DNA of 54,340 nt from Deltaproteobacteria bacterium. Its GTDB lineage: Bacteria; Myxococcota_A; UBA796; SXON01. A program made the position numbers and the translations under genes. The stretch is from positions 1 through 54,340 of the forward strand of contig BJHF01000041.1 in the NCBI GenBank assembly GCA_014191855.1, in the 5' to 3' direction. Below, in pieces: positions 16,940 through 25,452 of the stretch. A model generated the notes under the pieces. It searched no databases. It was not told the origin of the DNA and worked only from the letters and a program-made list of their open reading frames with translations. Each line of letters starts with the position of its first letter. Position 1 is the first letter of the stretch.

Positions 16940-18394
16940 CTATCCCCGCAACGGACGTGCCGCCAACGCCGTTTCGAGCTCAAGCACACGCAGCTCCAGC
17001 TCGACGATCCGGGCGCGCTGCTCCTCTACTCGGCGGCGCATGTGGCGAACCAGCGTCGTGCTGCTGCGGTGAACGACCCCGGAGTCTCCATCCTGCTCGG
17101 GCGCGATCGTCGTGGCGCCTTTCCATGCATCGGTCGGCGACGCCCGCGGCGGGCGCTCGGGGAGCTTGGGGGGCGCTGGAATGTCCGGGGGAGGAGCCAC
17201 GGCGGGAAGATCGCCTGGAAGCTCAAGGATTGCGTCGTCGGGCGGGCGCGCAGCGCGAGCCCGTTTGGGCGCCGCGAGGCCACGAATCGGCGGTAGCTCC
17301 TCGCGGGCGAACACCACCGCGTCATCGTCTTCCCCCTTTCGGATGGTCACGTGCTCGGTGGACACGCGGTGGGAAGGCAGATCCACCGAGAACACGGCTT
17401 CTTCGGCATCATCGGTGAACGACGCATAGAAGGCCGCCGCGCCGAGCGCGAGGGCCGGGGCAGGCACGCTGCTGGTGGAAGGCGGATCGAGGAGGGCTTC
17501 CCGCATGGGCTCGTCGCCGCCGAGCATCAACGTTTCCGCGGACTCGTCCATCGACTCGTCGGCCTCACCGAGGGACAAGGCCTCGGCGTCGTCCGCCTCG
17601 CCATCCGCCTCCCCCAAGGCCAACATATCCTCGTGGCCCTCGTCGTCCTCGCCCGCGCTGACCGTCCGGCTGTTCTCAAGGTCGAGCGGGCGCGAACGCC
17701 GCAGGCTGACCTCGTGGCCCGAGGCCACCAGCGGCTCCCTCGGCCGCGGTGGTGCCGGCGCGAGCGGCGGGCGCGGCGCCTCAGGTGCCGGCGGACGCGC
17801 CCCTGGAGCCGGAAGCGGCACCTGGGCGGCCTCCGCGAGCGACCGCGGAGCCGGCGAAGCGGGCGCCGGTGGGCGCGGCGGCGGCACTGGCCCCGTGAGC
17901 GAGGCGAGCGCCGAGTCCACGTCCTCCACCTCCTCGCGATGGACGGTAATGCTGTCGAGGGCCTGGCGCAGCTCGCTCAACGAGGGGCGGCGCGACTTGG
18001 CTTTTTGCGGTTTGGCCTCGACGGCGGCCGGGGCGAGCTGCAGCACCGCGTAGCGGAATCCACCGTCCACCACGATCTCCATCTCGTGCCAACGATCCAG
18101 CTCCACCCGGTCGAGCTGGGCCTCGTCCAACCGGTTCAGCAAGTGCCCCTGCCGGGCCCGCCCGCCATCCCACACCAGGATGAAGCGCGTGCTCCGAAGC
18201 TGTTGGGTCGTGAGCCGCTCCTCAAGGCCCACCGGGCGCGCTGGAGAATCGATGAGCACCCCCGGCCGCGCCACCCGCAAGATGCCCTTGCCCTCCATCA
18301 CCTCGAAGCGAAGCGCGAACGGACCCTCGGCGACATTCTGCCGTCGCAGCCACAAACGAAAGCGCGGAGGGTGAGCCTGAGAGTCGGGGGGCAT
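16940..18394 (-). CDS. Uncharacterised 484-aa protein with acidic/proline-rich centre and C-terminal coiled coil
   Basis: No family recognised. From ATG 18394, residues 1-130 form a compact beta-rich domain (RFRLWLRRQN, FALRFEV, RFILVWDGG). The middle is Pro/Ala-rich and then very acidic, with repeated LGEAD units (about residues 225-310). The last 40 residues form a probable coiled coil (RVEEQRARIVELELRVLELE). No signal peptide or membrane helix is visible, so it is cytoplasmic, perhaps a scaffold. It lies 10 bases upstream of rbfA and probably shares its transcript. Confidence 0.55.
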   Translation of the reverse strand: MPPDSQAHPPRFRLWLRRQNVAEGPFALRFEVMEGKGILRVARPGVLIDSPARPVGLEERLTTQQLRSTRFILVWDGGRARQGHLLNRLDEAQLDRVELDRWHEMEIVVDGGFRYAVLQLAPAAVEAKPQKAKSRRPSLSELRQALDSITVHREEVEDVDSALASLTGPVPPPRPPAPASPAPRSLAEAAQVPLPAPGARPPAPEAPRPPLAPAPPRPREPLVASGHEVSLRRSRPLDLENSRTVSAGEDDEGHEDMLALGEADGEADDAEALSLGEADESMDESAETLMLGGDEPMREALLDPPSTSSVPAPALALGAAAFYASFTDDAEEAVFSVDLPSHRVSTEHVTIRKGEDDDAVVFAREELPPIRGLAAPKRARAARPPDDAILELPGDLPAVAPPPDIPAPPKLPERPPRASPTDAWKGATTIAPEQDGDSGVVHRSSTTLVRHMRRRVEEQRARIVELELRVLELETALAARPLRG

Positions 18395-18440
18395 GACGCC
18401 GCGCCAGTGTATCGCATGCCCCGCGATTCGGGTCGCACCG

Positions 18441-18469
18441 TTGCCGGAGAGGCCCCGCGAAACTACAGT
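18441..18469 (+). promoter_or_regulatory. Candidate sigma-70 promoter for the 18493-19802 gene pair
   Basis: TTGCCG at 18441-18446, a 17-base spacer, then TACAGT at 18464-18469, 23 bases before the ATG at 18493. Each hexamer matches consensus at 4 of 6 positions. A purine-rich GGGAGCGAAGG follows as a ribosome binding site. Confidence 0.4.
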
Positions 18470-18492
18470 CACTCCGAGCCGGGGAGCGAAGG

Positions 18493-18684
18493 ATGGGCAT
18501 CGGACGGGATCTGATCCGCGGGTTGAAGAACAAGGTCATGAGCCGCTACGGCGAAAAGATCGTGTCGACGTTGGGAGACACGTCGTCGGACGCCCCGAAC
18601 AAGTTCAGCGAGCCGAAGCGCAACCTCTACGAAGAGATGGAGCGCGAAGGCAAGATCGAGAAGAAGCCGGGTGAGGACCGATGA
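18493..18684 (+). CDS. Small uncharacterised protein
   Basis: 63-aa hydrophilic, Lys/Glu-rich protein (GRDLIRGLKNKVMSRYGEKI at the N-terminus). It has no signal peptide, membrane helix or known motif. A good ribosome binding site precedes the ATG, and its TGA overlaps the ATG of the next gene (ATGA), supporting a real coupled pair. Confidence 0.6.
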   Translation: MGIGRDLIRGLKNKVMSRYGEKIVSTLGDTSSDAPNKFSEPKRNLYEEMEREGKIEKKPGEDR

Positions 18685-19802
18685 GCGCCGTGCTCACGAC
18701 GGCCATCGCCGAGTTCAGCGCGGGCGACCTCTGCGTTCGCATCCCGTCCGGCCTCTTCTCGGTGCTGCCGTTTGCGCCGGCGTGGACTCACCCGGGGAGC
18801 CTTCTGGAGCAGGCGGGCTCGGCCCGGGCCGCAGAGTTGGCGGAGGAGGCGGCGAAACGTGAGGGCGCGACGCGCGCGCTCCAGGTGTTTGGGTTGCTCG
18901 ACAAAGCCGACGCCGGCATCGCAATCTTCTCCGGCCTGCGCGGCGCGGTGAAGGCGTACCGCAAGGAAGATGGCGCGTGGGAGGTGGACCCGCAGCAGGG
19001 CGTGGACGCCGCGCTCAAGGTGCTGGGCATCGCCTGGGCGGCATGGTCGTTGTACGAGGGTGACGCTGCCAAGTTGGCTTCGAGCAAAGCTGGTCGCGCG
19101 ATCCTCGCCTGGTACGTTGCGGCCGATCTGGTTTTGCCGTTCGCCGACAACGTGGCGGAAGGCGGGGTGGGCCTCGTTACCGGGGTGATCGACCGCTACA
19201 CGCCCGACGCGGCCGCTCAGCTCGCGGCGATGGGCGGGCCGGACGCTGCGGCGAGCACGACGGCCCTCGCCGCCATCCTGGGTACGGTGAAGGGGCTCGC
19301 GGCGCAGGGCGTGCAGGCCGCGGGTCCGCTGAACGGGTGGGCGAAGGAGAAGCTGCCGGGCGTTCTCGGCGGCGCGGACGCGATCAGCGGCGCTGCGGCC
19401 ACAGCGGCCGACGCCCTGTCGGTCTACCGGTACTTCGGTACGGCGCTCGTGGCCGAGGTGTGTGTCGCGGAGGGCGTCGCAAAAGCGGCCGCGGAGCAGG
19501 CAGCGAAGGCGGAACACGACCGGGCAGCGGCGGCCGCCCAGGCGGAGGCGCTCGTGCGCGAGGAGACGTCGAGGCGCGAGGCCGAGGCCAAGAACCGCGA
19601 AGCGAGCGCGCAGCGAGAGGACTACAGCCTCGCTGCCGCGGAGCCCGCCTCCTCGTTGCAGAACGCCCCCATCAAATACACCCGGCAATCCGACGAAAAG
19701 GCAGGACTACCCGCGAAAAGTGGCTGCTTCGGCTGCGCCGGAGTGATGCTTGCCATCTTCGTGCTCGGCGCCGCGAGCACCGCCTGGGCTGCGCTCGGCT
19801 GA
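18681..19802 (+). CDS. Uncharacterised Ala-rich protein with C-terminal membrane anchor
   Basis: 373 aa, no family recognised. The centre (about residues 60-270) is Ala/Gly-rich and moderately hydrophobic, with helical stretches such as VLGIAWAAWSLYEG. Residues 270-315 form a charged Ala/Glu/Arg helix with coiled-coil character. The end has CFGC followed by a hydrophobic helix (VMLAIFVLGAASTAWAA), a tail anchor or the last of several membrane segments. It is coupled to the preceding small gene by ATGA and lies 94 bases before ccmA; nothing in it resembles a Ccm protein. Confidence 0.55.
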   Translation: MSAVLTTAIAEFSAGDLCVRIPSGLFSVLPFAPAWTHPGSLLEQAGSARAAELAEEAAKREGATRALQVFGLLDKADAGIAIFSGLRGAVKAYRKEDGAWEVDPQQGVDAALKVLGIAWAAWSLYEGDAAKLASSKAGRAILAWYVAADLVLPFADNVAEGGVGLVTGVIDRYTPDAAAQLAAMGGPDAAASTTALAAILGTVKGLAAQGVQAAGPLNGWAKEKLPGVLGGADAISGAAATAADALSVYRYFGTALVAEVCVAEGVAKAAAEQAAKAEHDRAAAAAQAEALVREETSRREAEAKNREASAQREDYSLAAAEPASSLQNAPIKYTRQSDEKAGLPAKSGCFGCAGVMLAIFVLGAASTAWAALG

Positions 19803-19896
19803 GCGTACGACGTATGACCGACGCGGCGACACGCCGCTCTCAGTCCTTTGACACAAGGCCGTTGCCCGGGGGGGGCACGGGGTTATCCACGCCGCT

Positions 19897-20535
19897 ATGA
19901 ACGGGCCTGCGATCCTCGCCATCGACGTCGGGAGACGATTCGTGGGGCGGTGGGCGCTTCGGGGGATTGAGTTGACAATTCCGGAGGGTGCGACGGTGCT
20001 TCTCCATGGAGCGAACGGGTCCGGCAAAACGACGCTGCTCCGGGTGCTCGCCTCGGCGCTCTCCGCCACGACCGGTTCGGTGTCGATCTTCGGAAAACCC
20101 GCCATCGAAGCCCGGGCCGACGTTGCGCTGCTCTCGCACGCGGACGGGCACTACGACGAGCTGAGCGGCTGGGACAACCTCGACCTCGCGGTGCGCCTGG
20201 GCAGCGGCAAGGGAGACGTGGACGCCACCCTTGCCCGCGTCGGCCTCGGGAATCGGGGGCGCGACGCCGTTCGCGGCTACTCGGCCGGCATGCGAAAGCG
20301 CCTCGCCTTCGCGCGGGTGCTCCTGAAGGCGCCGAAGGTCGCGATGTTCGATGAGCCGTACGCAGCGCTCGACCCGGCGGGGCACGACTTCGTAGACGGG
20401 CTGTTCGCCGAGCTCAAGGCGGCCGGCAGTACGGTGCTGGTGTCGACCCATCAGGTGGCGCGCGTGGCCGCCTTCTCGGACATGGCGGTGCGCCTTCACG
20501 AAGGCCGCGTCGCCGCGCCCGAGGCGGTTTCGTGA
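19897..20535 (+). CDS. ccmA: CcmA, ATPase of the heme-maturation ABC complex
   Basis: Cytoplasmic ATP-binding subunit that works with CcmB, C and D to release holo-CcmE in System I cytochrome c maturation. 212 aa: Walker A GANGSGKTTLLR, signature YSAGMRKR in place of LSGGQ (normal for CcmA), and Walker B VAMFDEP followed by STHQ. First gene of a complete ccmA-I operon; it ends in a GTGA overlap with ccmB. Confidence 0.93.
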   Translation: MNGPAILAIDVGRRFVGRWALRGIELTIPEGATVLLHGANGSGKTTLLRVLASALSATTGSVSIFGKPAIEARADVALLSHADGHYDELSGWDNLDLAVRLGSGKGDVDATLARVGLGNRGRDAVRGYSAGMRKRLAFARVLLKAPKVAMFDEPYAALDPAGHDFVDGLFAELKAAGSTVLVSTHQVARVAAFSDMAVRLHEGRVAAPEAVS

Positions 20536-21212
20536 ACTCGATCTTGGCCGAATGCGCCGCGGTCACCCGCAAGGAGCTGGTTCACCTGTGGCGCGCCCGC
20601 TCCCGTATGGTCGCCACCGGCACGTTCGCCCTCGCCACCCTGTTGTTGTTCTCCTTCGCCGGCGGCCTCGACGAAGATGCCCTTCGGCGAAACGCGGCGG
20701 GCTATCTGTGGCTTGGGCTGCTTTTAGCGAGCACCCTCGCGCTCGGCGAGAGCTTTCGGGTGGAGACGGAGCACAACGCCATCGAGATGCTGCTCCTGCT
20801 CCCGGTGCGCCCGGCGGCCCTATTCTACGGAAAAGCCATCGGAAACCTGGTTGTGCTCGTGATCGTGGGCCTCGTGATGGTGCCGTTCACCGTCGTGCTC
20901 TTCGACGCGGCGCCGAAGGAGAGCGTGCTGAAGCTCGGCGCCTCCATATTCCTGGGCGCCGCCGCCATCGCCGCGCCTGGCACCATGCACGCTGCGCTGG
21001 CGGCGCGTGCCCGCAGCCGGGACGTGCTGCTTCCGCTGCTCTTGTTCCCGCTCGTCGTGCCCTGCGTCATCGCCTCCGTGCAAGCGACGCAGCTCTGCAT
21101 TGGCGGCGATGCCATGGGTCAATTCGGCGCGTGGCTCACGGTCGTGGCGGCGTTCTGCGTCGTTCACTGGTCGCTGGGTGGGTTGTTGTTCGACCGCGTG
21201 GTGGAGGACTGA
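20532..21212 (+). CDS. ccmB: CcmB, heme-maturation ABC membrane subunit
   Basis: 226-aa inner-membrane protein with about six hydrophobic segments and the CcmB N-terminal pattern of an early charged helix (TRKELVHLWRAR). It pairs with CcmA and CcmC. It starts at GTG 20532 within the ccmA stop and is followed by ccmC after 4 bases. Confidence 0.9.
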   Translation: MNSILAECAAVTRKELVHLWRARSRMVATGTFALATLLLFSFAGGLDEDALRRNAAGYLWLGLLLASTLALGESFRVETEHNAIEMLLLLPVRPAALFYGKAIGNLVVLVIVGLVMVPFTVVLFDAAPKESVLKLGASIFLGAAAIAAPGTMHAALAARARSRDVLLPLLLFPLVVPCVIASVQATQLCIGGDAMGQFGAWLTVVAAFCVVHWSLGGLLFDRVVED

Positions 21213-21216
21213 TCCG

Positions 21217-21867
21217 GTGAAGAATTGGAACACCGTTGTGGGGGCTGTCGGGATCGCTGGCGCGGCCTTGGGCATCTGGGGCGGGCTGGTGTACGCCCCG
21301 GGAGACACGAAGATGGGCGACCTCGCCCGCATCCTGTATGTGCACGTGCCGGTGGCCTGGGTGGCGATGATCCTGCTCACCGTTGCGTTCGTCTCCTCGA
21401 TTCTCTGGCTTACCAAGCGCGAATGGCGCTGGGACTACCTGCAAGAAGCCGCGATGGAGGTAGGCGTCGTTATGGGCATCCTGCTCACGGTGCAAGGCAG
21501 CATCTGGGCGAAGCCGACGTGGAACACCTGGTGGGCGTGGGATCCCCGGCTCACCTCGGTGGCGGTGATGGTGCTCACCTTCGTCGGGATCCTGGCGCTG
21601 CGAGCGTTCGTGGATGAGCCGGTGAAGCGCGCGACCTGGAGCGCTACCGCCAGCGTGATCGGATGGATCAACGTCCCCTTTGTTTACCTGTGCGTGAAGT
21701 GGATGCGTTCCCTGCACCAGACGCAGACCCCCTGGGGCACCATGGCCCCCGAGATGCTCCAGGTGCTGTTGTTCAACACGTTCGTCGTCAGCATCCTCTG
21801 CACGTGGATGGTGACCGTACGCTACGGGATCGCCGCCGGGGAACGGGCGAAGGAGATGGCCGAATGA
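21217..21867 (+). CDS. ccmC: CcmC, heme-handling protein
   Basis: Loads heme onto CcmE in the periplasm. From GTG 21217 it is 216 aa with six membrane segments and the tryptophan-rich WWD signature WWAWDPRLTS. Histidines in ILYVHVPVAW and SLHQTQ fit the two external heme ligands. The frame is open farther upstream inside ccmB, but this GTG is the first codon giving a CcmC N-terminus. It overlaps ccmD by ATGA. Confidence 0.93.
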   Translation: MKNWNTVVGAVGIAGAALGIWGGLVYAPGDTKMGDLARILYVHVPVAWVAMILLTVAFVSSILWLTKREWRWDYLQEAAMEVGVVMGILLTVQGSIWAKPTWNTWWAWDPRLTSVAVMVLTFVGILALRAFVDEPVKRATWSATASVIGWINVPFVYLCVKWMRSLHQTQTPWGTMAPEMLQVLLFNTFVVSILCTWMVTVRYGIAAGERAKEMAE

Positions 21868-21983
21868 TGGGCGTCGTTACCGACGGTTGGGGCTACGTGC
21901 AGGCCGTGTACGGAATCACTATCCTCGTCTTTGTGGCCTACGCGGCCTCTCTCTGGATGCGGCGCAACGAGCTTGGGAGCTGA
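21864..21983 (+). CDS. ccmD: CcmD, small heme-exporter subunit
   Basis: 39-aa single-span protein, easily missed by length cut-offs. A short hydrophilic start (GWGYVQAVYGIT) runs into one membrane helix and a positive end (WMRRNELGS), the CcmD pattern. It helps release holo-CcmE from CcmABC. ATG 21864 overlaps the ccmC stop; a second ATG follows directly. Confidence 0.85.
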   Translation: MMGVVTDGWGYVQAVYGITILVFVAYAASLWMRRNELGS

Positions 21984-21984
21984 C

Positions 21985-22416
21985 ATGAAGAAGAAACTAC
22001 CGGCGATCCTCGTCGTCGTTGCCGTCGTGCTCGTCCTCGGGTTCCTGGGGCTCGGGAGCGTCGGAGACAACCTCGTCTATTACTGGTCCCCCGCGGAGCT
22101 CCAGGCCGCCGGTCCGAAGGCGCTCGGCGCCGACGTACGGCTCGGCGGCCTCGTGGAGGCGGGCAGCGTTCGGTCGGAAGGGATGTCGACCGTGTTCCGC
22201 GTGCAGGATGCAGAAAAGAAGGCCTCTGTCCTCGTTCGAACCGAAGCCATCCCACCGCAGATGTTTCGCGAGGGCATCGGGGTGGTGGTGGAAGGCTCCC
22301 TGGGCGCAGACGGCGTGTTCGCCAGCAAGCGCCTGCTGGTGAAGCATGACGAGATCTACACGCCGCCGAAGGCGGGCGAAGACGTCACGAAGATGATCAA
22401 AGCGGCGAAGGAGTAG
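21985..22416 (+). CDS. ccmE: CcmE, periplasmic heme chaperone
   Basis: 143 aa from ATG 21985: Lys-rich start, one membrane anchor (residues 5-24), then an OB-fold domain. The covalent heme-binding His121 and the axial Tyr125 are present in KHDEIYTPP (HxxxY type). The start was chosen for the MKKK n-region two bases after ccmD. Confidence 0.94.
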   Translation: MKKKLPAILVVVAVVLVLGFLGLGSVGDNLVYYWSPAELQAAGPKALGADVRLGGLVEAGSVRSEGMSTVFRVQDAEKKASVLVRTEAIPPQMFREGIGVVVEGSLGADGVFASKRLLVKHDEIYTPPKAGEDVTKMIKAAKE

Positions 22417-22418
22417 AC

Positions 22419-24401
22419 GTGGTCGGACGCCTTGGGGAGCTGTTCGTCCTGCTGGCCCTCGCCTGCGCTGCCGCCGGCACGGTGACGGGCTTCGCGAGCG
22501 GCGCGACCGGATCGCACGCGCTATTGCGCCATACCCAGCGTTTGTCGCGCGGCTTCAGCGTTGCCATGATCGCTGCTGTTACGACGATGTGGTACGCCCT
22601 GCTCACCCACGACTTCAGCGTCGCCTACGTCGCCAAGGTCGGGAGCCTGTCCTCGCCGACGTACATCACCATCGTGAGCTTGTGGTCCTCCCTGGAGGGC
22701 TCGATCCTGCTGTGGGGCCTGGTATTGGCGGGGTTCATCGGTGTATTCACGGAATGGAGCCGCGACCGGCACCCCGAGACCACGCCGTGGTCGCTCGGCA
22801 CGATGATGCTTGTCTCGGCGTTCTTCGCGTTCCTGATTGTGGGGCCCGCCAACCCGTTCACGCCGGCCCCAAACCCGGTGCCGCTCGACGGGCCCGGCCC
22901 CAACCCGCTGCTCCAGAACCACATGCTGATGATCGTTCATCCGCCCATGTTGTACCTGGGGTATGTGGGGATGACCGTGCCGTTCGGCATGGCGATTGGC
23001 GCGCTCTGCGCGGGCCAACTCGGCCCGGCGTGGACACAGGCTCTTCGCAAGGCGCTGCTGGTTCCCTGGGGCTTTCTCACCGTCGGGATCATCCTCGGCG
23101 GCTGGTGGGCCTACGATGTGCTGGGCTGGGGTGGCTACTGGGCGTGGGATCCCGTGGAGAACGCCTCTTTCTTGCCCTGGCTCACCGCAACCTCGGCGCT
23201 GCACGCCGCGATGTTGCCGAGCCGGCGCGACACGATGAAGGGCTGGACGGTGGTACTGGTGCTCGTCACCTTCCTGCTCACGCTCCTGGGCACGTTCATG
23301 ACGCGCTCGGGCGTGTTCAACAGCGTGCACAGCTTCACGCAATCGCCGATCGGCCCGGTGTTTCTTGGCTTCCTCGCCATCACGCTCGTCGCGTGTGTGG
23401 TTTTGCTGGCGGCCCGGATCGACTCGCTGGCAGGCGTCGGCGCGCCCACCGAGCCCGTTTCGCGCGAAGCTGGGTTCATGGTGAACAATCTCCTGCTCGT
23501 CGGGCTCACGTTCACCATTCTCCTCGGCACAACCTTCCCGCTCATCATGGAGGCGGTGAAGGACGTTCGCCTCTCGGTTGGCGAACCCTACTTCAACCAG
23601 GTCGCGATTCCCGTCGGTGTGTCGCTGTTGTTCCTGATGGGCGTGGGCCCGGCGCTGCCTTGGGGCGTTTCCAGCCGCGAGAAGGTGATCCAGGCGCTCG
23701 GGATGCCCTTCGCTGTCGCGGCGATCACCCTGGCCGTCTCCTGGCTTCTCGGCGTGAGGAGCATCTGGCCGCTGTTGACCTTCGGCACGGCGGCCCTCGC
23801 CACCGTCGTTACGCTGCGGGAGCTCGTAAACCCTGTTCGAACCCGGATGCGTGAGCAGGGCGAGCCCCTCGGCAAAGCGTTCGTACAAGCCTTCGTCCGG
23901 AATCGCCGGCGCTACGGCGGCTATGTCGTGCACCTCGGAACGATCCTCATCATCGTGTCCATCGCTGTGTCGCACGCCTGGCGCGTGGACAAAGAATTCA
24001 AGCTCAAGACGGGCGAATCCGCCACATTTGGTGAGTACACGTTCCAGTTCGAGTCGATCGGCCATGTCGTCGAGTCGCACCGCAAGCGCAACGAAGCCAT
24101 CGTGAACGTGACTGGTCCCGGCGGCCCGTTCACCTTGCGGCCGGCGATGAACGAGTACTCGACGGCGATGAACGCCATCGGCTCGCCAGATGTGAAATCG
24201 CTCCCCACTCGCGACGTCTACGTTTCCTTGCTCAGCGTCGCGCCCGATGACTCGGGGGTCGGTATCCACATCTACATCACGCCGATGGTGTACTGGATCT
24301 GGCTCGGTGGAGGCGTGATGGTGCTCGGCACCATCCTCGCGCTCTGGCCGCCACGCAAGGCTGCGGCCGGCCCTCAACCCGTTCCCCAAGCGGCGGCTTA
24401 G
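22419..24401 (+). CDS. ccmF: CcmF, cytochrome c heme lyase subunit
   Basis: 660-aa polytopic membrane protein that, with CcmH and CcmI, attaches heme to apocytochrome c. The WWD motif WGGYWAWDPVENASF is present, as is the conserved MTRSGVFNSVHSF. The C-terminal periplasmic domain ends in a final membrane helix. It starts at GTG, two bases after ccmE. Confidence 0.95.
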   Translation: MVGRLGELFVLLALACAAAGTVTGFASGATGSHALLRHTQRLSRGFSVAMIAAVTTMWYALLTHDFSVAYVAKVGSLSSPTYITIVSLWSSLEGSILLWGLVLAGFIGVFTEWSRDRHPETTPWSLGTMMLVSAFFAFLIVGPANPFTPAPNPVPLDGPGPNPLLQNHMLMIVHPPMLYLGYVGMTVPFGMAIGALCAGQLGPAWTQALRKALLVPWGFLTVGIILGGWWAYDVLGWGGYWAWDPVENASFLPWLTATSALHAAMLPSRRDTMKGWTVVLVLVTFLLTLLGTFMTRSGVFNSVHSFTQSPIGPVFLGFLAITLVACVVLLAARIDSLAGVGAPTEPVSREAGFMVNNLLLVGLTFTILLGTTFPLIMEAVKDVRLSVGEPYFNQVAIPVGVSLLFLMGVGPALPWGVSSREKVIQALGMPFAVAAITLAVSWLLGVRSIWPLLTFGTAALATVVTLRELVNPVRTRMREQGEPLGKAFVQAFVRNRRRYGGYVVHLGTILIIVSIAVSHAWRVDKEFKLKTGESATFGEYTFQFESIGHVVESHRKRNEAIVNVTGPGGPFTLRPAMNEYSTAMNAIGSPDVKSLPTRDVYVSLLSVAPDDSGVGIHIYITPMVYWIWLGGGVMVLGTILALWPPRKAAAGPQPVPQAAA

Positions 24402-24403
24402 CC

Positions 24404-24925
24404 ATGAACTGGCGCGTGCTCCTCGGCGGTCTGTTGCTGGTGTTCCCCCTGGTTTGGGTGCTGGCCTCGGGCTTCGGCAAGGATCCCAGCTACATCCCCT
24501 GTCCGCTCATCGACAAGCCAGCGCCGCGCTTCGAACTGCCGGTGCTCGATGGCGATGGCGCTACGGTGAAGCTCACCGACTACCTTGGGAAGCCAGTGGT
24601 GGTGAACTTCTGGGCGACGTGGTGCGATACCTGCCGCATCGAACATCCCACGCTGCTGAGCCTCGCGCGAACCTACGAAGGTCGGGTGCAATTCCTCGGC
24701 ATCGCCTACCTCGACACCGAGCCGAAGCTCCGGGCATGGCTGCGCGCCGCCGGCGGGCAGGCGTTCCCGGCGCTCATCGACGTCGGGAGCACCGCCGCCG
24801 TGGCCTACGGGGTAGGCCGCCTGCCGGAGACCTACCTGGTGGATAAAACGGGCGTGATCCGCAAGAAATACTTCGGCGCGATCAACCCGGGCGAGTTCAT
24901 CCCGGACCTGGAGGAGGTGCTGTGA
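24404..24925 (+). CDS. ccmG: CcmG/DsbE, thioredoxin-like thiol reductase
   Basis: Keeps apocytochrome haem-site cysteines reduced. The 173-aa protein has an N-terminal anchor and a thioredoxin fold with the active-site pair Cys74 and Cys77 in WATWCDTC. The acidic residue between the cysteines differs from the common WCPTC. ccmH overlaps its stop as GTGA. Confidence 0.92.
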   Translation: MNWRVLLGGLLLVFPLVWVLASGFGKDPSYIPCPLIDKPAPRFELPVLDGDGATVKLTDYLGKPVVVNFWATWCDTCRIEHPTLLSLARTYEGRVQFLGIAYLDTEPKLRAWLRAAGGQAFPALIDVGSTAAVAYGVGRLPETYLVDKTGVIRKKYFGAINPGEFIPDLEEVL

Positions 24926-25452
24926 TCCCGCTCCTCTTCTGTGTTGGCGTCGCGACCGCGGGCAACCCGACGGTGCCGCAGGATCTGCCGATGTCCGAGA
25001 CAGCGCCGGGCCTGAACCCCTCGGAGATCGTGGGGCCGCCGGAGGGCAGCCCGGTGAGCGAGAGCGAGCTTGACACCCGTACGCACGCAACGGCGAGCAA
25101 GCTGCGGTGCCCGACCTGCCAGGGCATGAGCGTGGCCGAGAGCCCCGCGGAGGGCGCACGGGCGATGAAGCTCGAGGTGAAGAAGATGGTCGCGGTGGGC
25201 TACTCGGAGCGGCAAGTGCTGGACTTCTTCGAGGCGGCGTACGGCGAGTTCATTCTCCTCGAACCCCATAAGAAGGGCCTGAACCTCACGCTGTGGCTCG
25301 CGCCGGCGGGCTTGCTGCTCGGCGGCCTCGCGCTCACCTTCTCGCGGTTCCGGCGGCAATCGGCCACGCCGGCGCCGGCGCCCCCCGCCCCTCCGCCCGG
25401 CGCCGATCACGACGCGTATGTGAACCAGGTCCAATCGGAGATCGACTCGTGA
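24922..25452 (+). CDS. ccmH: CcmH, apocytochrome thiol oxidoreductase
   Basis: 176 aa with a secretion signal, the conserved LRCPTCQ motif (Cys63, Cys66), a three-helix bundle (ARAMKLEVKKMV, SERQVLDFF) and a C-terminal membrane helix. It starts at GTG 24922 in the ccmG stop and couples to ccmI in the same way. Confidence 0.92.
   Translation: MIPLLFCVGVATAGNPTVPQDLPMSETAPGLNPSEIVGPPEGSPVSESELDTRTHATASKLRCPTCQGMSVAESPAEGARAMKLEVKKMVAVGYSERQVLDFFEAAYGEFILLEPHKKGLNLTLWLAPAGLLLGGLALTFSRFRRQSATPAPAPPAPPPGADHDAYVNQVQSEIDS

Noticed and set aside
19848..19853. Perfect TTGACA as the -35 of a ccm promoter
   Set aside because: No acceptable -10 hexamer lies 15-19 bases downstream; the region there is a G-run.
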